Shown: positions 1 through 6,737 of the stretch, one piece after another | How the letters are laid out: the number at the start of each line of letters is the position of its first letter | Numbering within the stretch: position 1 is the stretch's first letter | Source: PUPG01 sp041686485 | GTDB taxonomy: Bacteria > Bacteroidota > Bacteroidia > Bacteroidales > UBA7960 | Assembly: GCA_041686485.1 (NCBI GenBank) | Contig: JAWLDT010000087.1 | Span: 1 to 8,579 of the forward strand | Length of the DNA: 8,579 nt | Direction of reading: 5' to 3' | Notes under the pieces: generated by a model | What the model was told of the DNA's origin: nothing | The model's input: only the letters and a program-made list of their open reading frames with translations | Databases searched by the model: none | Made by a program: the position numbers and the translations under genes

Positions 1-60
1 CTACCACTGCTTCTTTTTGTAAATGACAGGCCGGCCAAGTCCGGCCTACACTTTTCACTT
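1..60 (-). repeat. Interspersed hairpin repeat, left inverted copy
   Basis: Positions 1-25 are the exact reverse complement of 8527-8551. The next stretch holds a hairpin with 7-bp arms AGGCCGG (28-34) and CCGGCCT (41-47) around loop CCAAGT, which is ACTTGG on the other strand. Positions 49-60 (CACTTTTCACTT) are the reverse complement of the AAAAGTG repeats at 8244-8278. The same modules therefore occur in the same order, inverted, at the far end of the window. No coding function is seen. It is probably an interspersed intergenic repeat; the mechanism of spread is unknown. Confidence 0.8.
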
Positions 61-93
61 CATCCCTCAAGCTTCACGCCTGATACTTCTCAT

Positions 94-121
94 CTAACTT
101 CTAACCTCCAACCTCTAACCT
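94..121. repeat. 7-bp tandem repeat, CTAACCT type
   Basis: Four consecutive heptamers: CTAACTT, CTAACCT, CCAACCT, CTAACCT. They are slightly degenerate but keep a strict 7-bp period. This is the first of several unrelated heptamer arrays in this flank. Confidence 0.75.
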
Positions 122-129
122 CTTCTCTG

Positions 130-189
130 CTTCCAGCTTCCAGCTATTTACTTCTTCCTTCCAGCTTCCAGCTTCGAGCTTCCAGCTTC
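130..189. repeat. 7-bp tandem repeat, CTTCCAG type (two blocks)
   Basis: CTTCCAG occurs twice in tandem at 130-143. A second block at 158-185 has four units (CTTCCAG, CTTCCAG, CTTCGAG, CTTCCAG) and a partial fifth. The reverse complement of this motif, with the same CTTCCTTCCAGCTTCGA context, recurs at 8222-8239 in the right flank. Confidence 0.75.
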
Positions 190-193
190 TTTT

Positions 194-235
194 ACCGTTC
201 ACCGTTCACTGTTCACCGTTCACTGTTCACCGTTC
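194..235. repeat. 7-bp tandem repeat, ACCGTTC type
   Basis: Six exact-length heptamers: ACCGTTC, ACCGTTC, ACTGTTC, ACCGTTC, ACTGTTC, ACCGTTC. The only variation is a C/T at the third base. The unit differs in sequence from the neighbouring CTAACCT and CTTCCAG arrays but has the same period. Confidence 0.85.
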
Positions 236-592
236 TTAGTACCACCCAAATATAGGAAGATAACCAGACTTCTGACAGAAAAAACAGGTTGGAATGTCTT
301 TGTTCTTTCAGAATTATTGTATGGAAGCTTTTGTGGCTTGGCAGGACCATTGGTTTGCTTCTTATCAAAAAGTATCTGTTACCAGATCGATGCAAGGAAA
401 TTCATCATCTAAATGGATTCTAAAATTGAATCTTCTTTAAATTTTTTTCCTATTTTTACCCTCATCTTCTAACATAACCTGTCCACGAAATGCCGTTTTG
501 TCCCTGTGTATCCCCAAAAAAGTATTGGTAATTTGGGATATGGAAAAATGCAACATGGATGTCATGGTACGTAAAAACTAAAATCAAACAAC
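236..592. other. Non-coding stretch before the DUF418 gene
   Basis: No convincing gene is seen. A 48-codon open frame on the plus strand (294-440, ATG to TAA) has no recognisable motif, no ribosome binding site and no paired neighbour, so it is not called. The region becomes AT-rich from about 400. Promoter candidates for the downstream gene are only partial matches: TATTTTTA at 451-458 with ATTG at 425-428 (22-bp spacer), and TAATTTGG at 529-536. Confidence 0.5.
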
Positions 593-1867
593 ATGAATAC
601 AGGAAATTCTTCCATTGCACCCACTTCCCGCTCAAAGCGACTGTTTATTATTGATTTTTTAAGAGGTGCGGCCATACTGGGATTAATACTGGCCAACATG
701 TCATTCTACAATACGCCTTTTCACGCCCAAACCGGGGAGTTTACGTTATGGGATGATACCGCGAACAGGATCGCAAATCTCTTTCTGTGGTTTTTCGTTG
801 AAGGTAAGTTTTATCCGTTGTTTTCCCTCTTGTTTGGCATGGGGTTCTATCTTTTTCTTCAAAAAGCAAACGACTCAATGGATAAAGTGGTGTTGACGTT
901 CAGAAAGCGGTTATTTTTTCTGCTGCTGTTTGGCCTGTTGCATGTGCTGTTGTTATGGTATGCCGATATCTTAATCGTATATGCCTTGTTTGGGTTGATA
1001 TTGACATGGTTCCGGAACCGATCCGACAGAACGATTCTAAGGAGTGCAATCATTTTTATCATGATCCCCGTCGTGGTGGTTGGTTTGTCGATTGGATTTT
1101 TGAAGCTGGCGATGATGGTACCGGAAGCCGCTGAATCGATAGAGGCTAATTTTACTTATCAGATGACGCAAACGGAAGAATTGACAGATAAAACCATTGC
1201 AACCTATAGCACCGGTAGCTTTTCTGAAATCGTCAGCATACGTCTTGCTGAATATACAGATACACTCCCCGGATACCTGTTTTTCTATCCGAACTTCCTG
1301 GCTATGCTGTTTGTGGGTTTTTATATCGGCCGGAAAAAGGTTTTTGAAAAACCGGCTTCCGGATTAAATGTCTGGAAAAAAGTCTTCTGGTGGTGCCTGC
1401 CCCTGGCATTGGTGTTTAATTTGGTAGTCGCTTATTATAACCAAACGGCTTCGTATATCATTCCCGACTGGGATCTGCTCCTCATTACAATCGGTTATGG
1501 CATCGGTGGTCCCTCCATGATGTTTGTTTACATATATATTCTCGGTGTGATCTATCATAAGAATCTTTTAAAGAAGATAACCTATGCGATATGCAGGACC
1601 GGTCAAATGGCATTTACCAATTACCTTACACACTCCATTATATGTACAACATTGTTCTACTCCTACGGTTTTGGATTGTACGGTAAGGTCAATTACTGGC
1701 AGGGTATACTAATCGCTCTTGTCATATATGTTATTCAGGTTATATGGAGCCATTACTGGCTGACATATTTCCGGTTCGGGCCGTTTGAATGGTTGTGGCG
1801 CTCATTGACCTATGGAAAGCGGCAGCCAATGAAGCGGAGAGACAGCCATAATCACATCAAAACGTAA
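593..1867 (+). CDS. DUF418 domain-containing (YeiB-like) membrane protein
   Basis: This is a 424-residue polytopic inner-membrane protein of the DUF418/YeiB family. The role of the family is not established; transport or envelope functions have been proposed. The N-terminal signature R16-x4-ID-FLRG-AAILGL (16-31) and the C-terminal block GPFEWLWRSLTYGK (396-409), preceded by FTNYLTHS (341-348), are the two hallmarks of the family. About nine or ten hydrophobic segments are visible, for example around 22-38, 61-90, 106-140, 151-173, 228-246, 264-281, 296-320 and 370-390, with a polar loop at about 175-225. Length is normal for the family. The ATG at 593 puts the ID-LRG motif near the N-terminus as in relatives; there is no Shine-Dalgarno sequence, as is usual in Bacteroidota. 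The gene stands alone and is convergent with the DUF4159 gene, with only 27 bp between the stop codons and no clear terminator hairpin. Confidence 0.9.
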   Translation: MNTGNSSIAPTSRSKRLFIIDFLRGAAILGLILANMSFYNTPFHAQTGEFTLWDDTANRIANLFLWFFVEGKFYPLFSLLFGMGFYLFLQKANDSMDKVVLTFRKRLFFLLLFGLLHVLLLWYADILIVYALFGLILTWFRNRSDRTILRSAIIFIMIPVVVVGLSIGFLKLAMMVPEAAESIEANFTYQMTQTEELTDKTIATYSTGSFSEIVSIRLAEYTDTLPGYLFFYPNFLAMLFVGFYIGRKKVFEKPASGLNVWKKVFWWCLPLALVFNLVVAYYNQTASYIIPDWDLLLITIGYGIGGPSMMFVYIYILGVIYHKNLLKKITYAICRTGQMAFTNYLTHSIICTTLFYSYGFGLYGKVNYWQGILIALVIYVIQVIWSHYWLTYFRFGPFEWLWRSLTYGKRQPMKRRDSHNHIKT

Positions 1868-1894
1868 TTATTTGCAATTTTCCGCTGTGACCTG

Positions 1895-2569
1895 TTACTC
1901 TTCAGCCTGTCCTTCAGCCCGGTTGAACACGAATTGCAGCAAGTTGGCTCCCATCCGGAGTGCCTTTTGCCTGTCTTCTTCCGGGTTGCCGTGCACGGAT
2001 TGGTCCTCCCAGCCATTGCCCAGGTCGACCTCATAGGTATAATACAGCACCAGGCGACCCTCGTGAAAGATGCCGAATCCCTGCGGTGGTTCACCGTCGT
2101 GCTCATGGATTTTTGGCGGCCCATCCGGAAAAGAGAATGTCTGGTGGTAGAGGGGGTGTGAATAGGGCAGCTCTACCAGCTCCTTGTCAGGAAATACTTT
2201 TTGGATCTCCCGGCGGAAGTATTCATCCAGACCGTAGTTGTCGTCTACGTGCAGGAAGCCCCCGCCTAAAAGATAATTTCGGAGGTTATCGGCCTCCTGT
2301 GCCGAAAATACCACATTGCCGTGCCCCGTCATGTAAACGAAGGGGTAGTTGAATAACCTTGAACTGCCAACTTCTACATTGCCGGTCTGTTCCCTGATGG
2401 TGGTGCCAGCTTGTTCATTGGCAAAACGAATAAGGTTGGGCAACGCCGTTGGATTAGAGTACCAGTCGCCGCCACCGCGGTACTTTAGCGTGGCAATCTC
2501 ATGGTATTGGCCCTGTACTTCCAGTGCGCCGGCTATAAGGATGAATAATAAGAGGATTATTTTTCGCAT
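1895..2569 (-). CDS. DUF4159 domain-containing secreted protein
   Basis: The product is 224 residues from the ATG at 2569. I chose this start because it is followed at once by a signal peptide: M-R-K, then a hydrophobic core (residues 4-16), then a likely signal peptidase I site after VQG (18-20). The frame stays open upstream to an ATG at 2665, but those 32 extra residues are polar, His/Asn-rich and unlike a leader. There is no lipobox Cys, so a periplasmic or exported location is inferred. Typical DUF4159 blocks are visible: YRGGGDWYSNP (30-40), FVYMTGHGNV (77-86), GGGFLHVDDNYG (102-113), an H-E-H-D-G stretch (155-159) and YYTYEVDLGNGWED (176-189). The fold is thought to resemble class I glutamine amidotransferase-like domains, but no reaction is established. 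It lies 112 bp downstream of rsmE on the same strand and could be co-transcribed from the rsmE promoter; I see no TAnnTTTG box in that gap. Confidence 0.88.
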   Translation of the reverse strand: MRKIILLLFILIAGALEVQGQYHEIATLKYRGGGDWYSNPTALPNLIRFANEQAGTTIREQTGNVEVGSSRLFNYPFVYMTGHGNVVFSAQEADNLRNYLLGGGFLHVDDNYGLDEYFRREIQKVFPDKELVELPYSHPLYHQTFSFPDGPPKIHEHDGEPPQGFGIFHEGRLVLYYTYEVDLGNGWEDQSVHGNPEEDRQKALRMGANLLQFVFNRAEGQAEE

Positions 2570-2657
2570 CAGGTTTGCTTTTATTATGTTTTGATGTATG
2601 ATGATTACGTGATGATGTCTGTTGTTTTTTATTTTGAAAACCGCTTGCCCCCGACCG

Positions 2658-2668
2658 GTAATCATTAC
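2658..2668. repeat. Small palindrome between rsmE and the DUF4159 gene
   Basis: GTAATCATTAC is an 11-bp palindrome with a single central base, 13 bp past the rsmE stop. It is too short to be a terminator and has no T-run. It could be an operator or chance. Related GATTACGT and CATTACGT words also occur in this 112-bp gap (2603-2610 and 2663-2670). Confidence 0.3.
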
Positions 2669-2681
2669 GTTTCCCTACCTG

Positions 2682-3389
2682 CTATAACAGTCCGTTGATT
2701 GTGTTTGCCTGCACGCAAAGCGCCATGGCCGCTGTTTCTGTCCGCAGGCGGTGCTGTCCCATGCTTATTTCACGAAATCCGGTCTCTTTGGCGGCAGCCA
2801 CTTCTTCCCTGGTGAAGTCGCCCTCGGGCCCCACCAACAGGGTGGTGGCTTTACCGGGTAAGCAGACCTTTTGAAGCAGCGGTTTCTCTCCGTCGGCACA
2901 GTGCGCGATAAAGGCATTGCCGGTTGCCGGTTGCTGCATGAAATCGCTGAATGCCACAGCCGGATTAAGCCTGGGCAGGTATGCCCTGAGTGACTGCTTC
3001 ATGGCCGCCAGCAGTATCTTTTCAAGCCGGTGTGGTTTAATTACCCGTCTCTCACTCTGATGGCAGTATACCGGGGTAATCTCATCGATGCCGCATTCCG
3101 TGCTTTTCTCCAGGAACCACTCGAACCGGTCAATGTTTTTGGTAGGCGCTACGGCCATGTGCAGGTGAAAGGTGCGCTTGCCGTATGCCTCGGTACGTTC
3201 GGTTATTGCCAGCTGCGTGGCTTTCGGATTCGGAAGCCGCACAACTGCCTTGCACCAGCTGCCAGAGCCGTCGGTTACCATCACCTGCTGGTCTTGCTGC
3301 ATACGTAAAACCTTCACACAGTGATGTGATTCTTCCTGATTCAATGTGGCCACATCTCCCGTTAGGTTTGGTGCAAAAAAAATGTGCAT
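2682..3389 (-). CDS. rsmE: 16S rRNA (uracil1498-N3)-methyltransferase RsmE
   Basis: This is a SAM-dependent SPOUT-class enzyme that makes m3U1498 in helix 44 of 16S rRNA, acting on the small subunit in the cytoplasm. The product is 235 residues, the usual length for the family. Motifs in order: ESHHCVKVLR (20-29) in the N-terminal PUA-like part; EKSTECGIDEITP (94-106); MKQSLRAYLP (130-139); the SAM-binding knot segments LLVGPEGDFTREEV (184-197) and MGQHRLRTETAAM (210-222). The start at 3389 gives MHIFFAPNLTG, which is how RsmE proteins of this phylum begin; an in-frame ATG at 3458 would add 23 residues not expected in the family. A TACCTTTG promoter box lies at 3498-3505, leaving a leader of roughly 100 nt. 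It is the first gene of a likely two-gene unit with the DUF4159 gene. Confidence 0.95.
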   Translation of the reverse strand: MHIFFAPNLTGDVATLNQEESHHCVKVLRMQQDQQVMVTDGSGSWCKAVVRLPNPKATQLAITERTEAYGKRTFHLHMAVAPTKNIDRFEWFLEKSTECGIDEITPVYCHQSERRVIKPHRLEKILLAAMKQSLRAYLPRLNPAVAFSDFMQQPATGNAFIAHCADGEKPLLQKVCLPGKATTLLVGPEGDFTREEVAAAKETGFREISMGQHRLRTETAAMALCVQANTINGLL

Positions 3390-3497
3390 ACCTGTTCCTG
3401 TTTTTTTGAAACCTGTAGCGCTGCAACCCTGCATTACCGTACTACATAAAACGTCCATGTCGAAGATCCCGGTTATTCAGTAACCAAGAATTTATCA

Positions 3498-3505
3498 CAA
3501 AGGTA
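3498..3505 (-). promoter_or_regulatory. Bacteroidota -7 promoter box upstream of rsmE
   Basis: On the minus strand the sequence reads TACCTTTG, an exact match to the Bacteroidota -7 element TAnnTTTG. It points towards rsmE and would start transcription at about 3490-3493. No good -33 TTTG is seen at the expected 19-21 bp further upstream. The identical octamer precedes the MFS gene, which strengthens the call. Confidence 0.6.
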
Positions 3506-3550
3506 AATCATTGCTGAGAACCTCGTAACCCTTTAACCTCTTATCTCCTT

Positions 3551-3711
3551 GACATTACGACATTTAGACATTTCGACTTTGCGACGTTTAGNNNNNNNNN
3601 NNNNNNNNNNNNNNNNNNNNNNNNNNNNNNNNNNNNNNNNNNNNNNNNNNNNNNNNNNNNNNNNNNNNNNNNNNNNNNNNNNNNNNNNNNNCGACGTTTA
3701 GACCTTTCGAC
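3551..3711. repeat. 8-bp tandem repeat interrupted by the assembly gap
   Basis: Five consecutive octamers lie left of the gap: GACATTAC, GACATTTA, GACATTTC, GACTTTGC, GACGTTTA. Two more, GACGTTTA (3693-3700) and GACCTTTC (3701-3708), then GAC, lie right of it. The 10-mer CGACGTTTAG abuts both gap edges, so the gap falls within the same array. The true copy number is unknown. Confidence 0.85.
3592..3691. other. Assembly gap (100 Ns)
   Basis: There are exactly 100 N positions, the conventional filler for a scaffold join of unknown size. Any open frame spanning it, such as the minus-strand frame between 3541 and 4239, is an artefact. Confidence 0.98.
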
Positions 3712-3978
3712 AAAATTTAAACAGACAAAGGTTTCACCATTCCCTTGTTTATACATCTGACATTTACAAAACCAATTACAGAGAAAGCCTGCTACAGGTA
3801 AACAAAGATAAAGCAAAACCGTTGAATAAAGCAGATAAGAATCATCTGTAAAATATTCCTGCCCTGTCAGGTAAAGCCCGTTTATTTGTATATTTCTGAC
3901 AGGTAATACAACGAAGATCAATGCCCTGAAAGTATAATTCGCCCTGCAACAATCTGTGTTATTCAAAACAGCATCACT
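3712..3978. other. Intergenic leader of the decarboxylase gene
   Basis: No gene is seen. The stretch is moderately AT-rich and carries the CAGGTAA motif group listed separately. No exact TAnnTTTG box points to the decarboxylase; TATATTTC at 3889-3896 is a 7/8 match without a proper -33. A small inverted repeat (CAGAT 3832-3836, ATCTG 3844-3848) is also present. Confidence 0.5.
3788..3906 (+). promoter_or_regulatory. Repeated CCTG-N-CAGGTAA motifs, possible operator sites
   Basis: Three related sites precede the decarboxylase start at 3979. CCTG-CTA-CAGG followed by TAA lies at 3788-3801, CCTG-T-CAGG followed by TAA at 3863-3874, and CTG-A-CAGG followed by TAA at 3896-3906. The last two share 10 of 11 bases (CTGTCAGGTAA and CTGACAGGTAA) and are 32 bp apart, about three helical turns; CCTGTCAG and CTGACAGG also form an inverted repeat. 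A dimeric regulator binding here is plausible but unproven. Confidence 0.35.
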
Positions 3979-6618
3979 ATGGATATAACCGCGCTTTTTC
4001 TCGGTCCCAAATCGGAAAACAATGAAACGTTCAGGCAGTTTTTTGATGCTATTGTGGAGGATATCCTGAACTTCCGAAACAACTATCATCCTGATGAACC
4101 GCCCATCATCTCGGAAAGACATAAGCTGAGTGAGGCTTATGTTACCACGCGGGCTGATTTTATGCAGGAGTTGAAAACGATCCTGAGCAAGTTGCGGGCC
4201 CATTCCATTCCAGCCTGGGACACCTCTTATATTGCCCATATGAACAGTGACCTGGTTTATCCGGCCATTGCCGGTTATATCTCATCCATCATGTATAATC
4301 CGAATAATGTTACCGGGGAAGTATCATCGGTTACCACGCAGTGGGAGATGGACTTCATCAATTATTTGTGTGAGATGGTGGGGTATCCTCCTTTTTCGGC
4401 CGTGGTAAAAGATCCGGATGAAGAGGGACTTCATGCCTGGGGACATATTACCTCCGGCGGTACGGTGGCCAATATCGAGGGGTTATGGGTGGCACGCAAC
4501 CTGAAATATTTGCCGCTTAGTCTGAAACTGGCTGCCAGCGAAGACCCGGAAAAGTTTGGTTTTCTTGATGATGTGTCTTTTACATGGTTCAACGGTCAGG
4601 ATACAAGCATTGGCCGTCTTGATTATCCAAGTCTGTTCAATATGTCGCCGGACCTGATTTACGCAATGATGAACTCCCTGACCAAAGCTTACCATGCCAA
4701 ATATCCTGACAGGGGGGCGCTGTTGCATGATATCAGGGAGTATAGCCTTCAGTATCTGGGCATACACGGCATACATGCTCTTATAAGAAAGCAGGCCGGG
4801 GATGATTTGGCGTTTCCTGTTGTCCTGGTAGCGCAAACCCGGCACTATTGCTGGGAAAAAAGTCTGGAAGTGCTGGGACTTGGGATGCATCAACTGAAAA
4901 CCATTCCGGCCGACCAAAATTACAGGCTTGACATGGAGGCGTTGGAAACATGGTTACAGGATCATTCCGACACCCCGGTGTTGGCGGTGGTGCCCATCAT
5001 CGGCACGACCGAGGAAGGGGTCATGGATCCCATGCATAAGCTGGCCGCGCTGCGGATCAGGCTTGAACAGGATATGGGAAGGTCGTTTTATATTCACGCA
5101 GATGCAGCCTATGGCGGCTATTATGCCGCTATGTTCTCCGCTGACGACTTTTCAAAGCACAAAACAGCCGAAGATGCCCTCAACGAATTTGCCAGTCACA
5201 CACAAAAGAATGAAAAGGGATATCTAATAACCGACGAAGGGTTTGCTATCAAGCCAGATGAACTGGAGGCCGTCAGGACATCGCTGGAACAGATTTTTGA
5301 GTCGCTGGAGGCTTTAAAGCATGCTGATTCCATCACCATTGATCCGCATAAGCTCGGCTATATTCCCTATCCTGCCGGCAGCGTTCTCTTTAAGAATAAT
5401 CAGTCGAAAAGCCTGATCTCATTTGAAGCCCCCTACCTGAAATGGAGCGGTGATGTACAACCGGACACCGAACGGGTCTTTCTCGGGCAGGCCACCCTTG
5501 AAGGCAGCCGGCCGGGTGCTGCAGCTGCAGCATGTTACCTGGCCTCCCGCATTGTTCCCCTTAACATTCGGGGCCACGGTAAGATCATGCTCTACAATAT
5601 GATTGCCGCCAGGAAGTTCTTTAACAGCATTCCGCCCGAAAAACCCGGGGGCTGCAAGATTATTCCGCAGTATGATCCCGAGACCAACGTGGTGTGCTAC
5701 AGCATCGGGTATCCTGGTGTTGTCGAACATCCGAAATATATGAACCTGCTCGCCAATAAGGTGTTTGACAACATGACGAAGAAACTGGACAAGCAAACAT
5801 CCAGTTACGAGTATTTTATCTCTAAAACCAATATCAGCTACCGCGATTATCCCGGACAAATCAGTGCCATGTTTGACCAGGCAGCTATTCCGAAAAAGAA
5901 CCATGAGTTGCTCTCAACAGATGAAGATGGTGAGTTTTTTGTTTTAAGGAGTGTACTGATGAACCCCCTGGCGCTAGGCCTGCCTGATGACTATTACTCC
6001 GGGTTTTGGTCGAAGGTAAGCCAGATTGCCGATGAGGCACTGGAGGACATCCTTTCTGATATCATACAGAACAGGTTTCATAACAAGCGTGTGAAGGTGC
6101 TCTGGATAGAAAATATGGAAGCCGTTGAAAACCTTAAAAATATTATTGAAACCTCCGTACTTGGGCGGTATTTCTCTTTTTACTTCCTTTCGGATAACGA
6201 GTCGGTTTGTGATTTTATGTACAGGGCCGGAAACGAATCGGATGCCATGGGGGAAGAAACGGATATGGTGATTACCGATTTGTGTCTGGATGGTTCATAT
6301 GATGATCAGACGGATGTAAGCCGCATGTATCCCGTTGTTCAGCGGGCGGTTGAGGATAAAAAGCAGGTTATATGTTACAGCAAGTATGTGGCGGATGATC
6401 ACAGGCGGTCTTCAGAAGTAAAAAAACGTCTTGTTGAAGTTGCCACGGCTGATGGTCATGCGGCGAACGAACAGCTTTTGCATTTTGTAGGAAAGACTGT
6501 CGGCGGGAAAGACCGCAAGCCTTTATATCATACGGTTGAGTCGGTACAGGAGGCGTTGTCTGATGACATGAATATGCTTCTGAAGAAGTTGATCCTTGCC
6601 CTCCAGCGGCTTGCTTAA
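3979..6618 (+). CDS. Group II PLP decarboxylase (tyrosine decarboxylase-like) with C-terminal receiver-like domain
   Basis: This is a cytosolic fold-type I PLP enzyme of 879 residues. Residues 1 to about 695 follow the bacterial tyrosine decarboxylase type seen in enterococci and lactobacilli, including its N-terminus (ALFLGPKSEN, 5-14; NNYHPDEPP, 34-42). Active-site landmarks: HITSGGTVANIEGLW (156-170, phosphate loop), H289 in AQTRHYCWEKS (PLP-stacking His), GTTEEG (342-347), HADAAYGG (373-380, D375 contacts the pyridine nitrogen) and DPHKLGY (455-461) with K458 as Schiff-base lysine. Family members are about 620 residues; here about 190 residues follow. That tail resembles a receiver domain: strand VKVLWIEN (705-712), TDMVITDL (761-768) with D767, QVICYSKY (796-803) with S801, and LLHFVGK (833-839) with K839. 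The expected reaction is decarboxylation of an aromatic amino acid to an amine, but the substrate is not certain. The start at 3979 matches relatives; no Shine-Dalgarno is seen. The gene is convergent with the MFS gene and not in an operon. Confidence 0.9.
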   Translation: MDITALFLGPKSENNETFRQFFDAIVEDILNFRNNYHPDEPPIISERHKLSEAYVTTRADFMQELKTILSKLRAHSIPAWDTSYIAHMNSDLVYPAIAGYISSIMYNPNNVTGEVSSVTTQWEMDFINYLCEMVGYPPFSAVVKDPDEEGLHAWGHITSGGTVANIEGLWVARNLKYLPLSLKLAASEDPEKFGFLDDVSFTWFNGQDTSIGRLDYPSLFNMSPDLIYAMMNSLTKAYHAKYPDRGALLHDIREYSLQYLGIHGIHALIRKQAGDDLAFPVVLVAQTRHYCWEKSLEVLGLGMHQLKTIPADQNYRLDMEALETWLQDHSDTPVLAVVPIIGTTEEGVMDPMHKLAALRIRLEQDMGRSFYIHADAAYGGYYAAMFSADDFSKHKTAEDALNEFASHTQKNEKGYLITDEGFAIKPDELEAVRTSLEQIFESLEALKHADSITIDPHKLGYIPYPAGSVLFKNNQSKSLISFEAPYLKWSGDVQPDTERVFLGQATLEGSRPGAAAAACYLASRIVPLNIRGHGKIMLYNMIAARKFFNSIPPEKPGGCKIIPQYDPETNVVCYSIGYPGVVEHPKYMNLLANKVFDNMTKKLDKQTSSYEYFISKTNISYRDYPGQISAMFDQAAIPKKNHELLSTDEDGEFFVLRSVLMNPLALGLPDDYYSGFWSKVSQIADEALEDILSDIIQNRFHNKRVKVLWIENMEAVENLKNIIETSVLGRYFSFYFLSDNESVCDFMYRAGNESDAMGEETDMVITDLCLDGSYDDQTDVSRMYPVVQRAVEDKKQVICYSKYVADDHRRSSEVKKRLVEVATADGHAANEQLLHFVGKTVGGKDRKPLYHTVESVQEALSDDMNMLLKKLILALQRLA
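6085..6498 (+). other. Receiver-like (CheY-fold) domain inside the decarboxylase
   Basis: This is a sub-region of the decarboxylase gene (residues about 703-840). The order of landmarks matches a receiver domain: a hydrophobic strand ending in acidic E711-N712 (usually D-D or E-D), a second strand ending in D767 at the phospho-acceptor position, a strand ending in S801 (Thr/Ser switch), and K839 after the last strand. Spacing is close to the usual 120-130 residues. If the match holds, the phosphorylation site is present but the acidic pair is reduced to one acid. It may be a regulatory or oligomerisation domain. The assignment rests on motif reading only. Confidence 0.6.
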
Positions 6619-6737
6619 TCGATAGTTGAAGCTCCATTTGGCGGGTATTGCAGTAGGTAAAGTCTCGGCTTCCTTCCCCGATGAGCAGCCTTTATTGCAT
6701 TAACCAGATCTTTCGCACCATCCTTGATACCAATGAT
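6618..6737 (-). pseudogene. Possible response-regulator remnant
   Basis: Directly after the MFS stop codon, in the same frame, 40 sense codons run to a TAA at 6615-6617. There is no ATG or GTG in frame. The stretch contains KDGAKDLVNAIKAAHRG, which resembles the end of the receiver domain and the linker of NarL/FixJ-type response regulators (usually KDGA-ELxxAIxxVxRGE). Nothing recognisable lies on either side. It may be a decayed gene fragment, or chance. The 119-bp gap between the two convergent genes contains no clear terminator. Confidence 0.25.

Noticed and set aside
294..440. 48-codon plus-strand open frame in the left flank
   Set aside because: No family motif, no promoter or ribosome binding site and no conserved neighbour; its length is within chance.
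425..536. Promoter for the DUF418 gene (ATTG/TATTTTTA at 425-458, or TAATTTGG at 529-536)
   Set aside because: Each is an incomplete match to TAnnTTTG, and the second has no -33 element at the right distance; not strong enough to list as a site.
859..1062. Minus-strand open frame inside the DUF418 gene
   Set aside because: It is antisense to a well-supported membrane protein and has no motif of its own; the same applies to the other short antisense frames in rsmE, the decarboxylase and the MFS gene.
3541..4239. Minus-strand open frame of 232 codons
   Set aside because: It runs through the 100 Ns, the octamer repeat and the antisense of the decarboxylase start; the protein has no recognisable motif.
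6668..6686. Rho-independent terminator after the decarboxylase
   Set aside because: The possible stem (TCGG/CCGA with a bulge) is only four or five pairs and no T-run follows; the T-runs at 6749-6760 belong to the MFS coding end.
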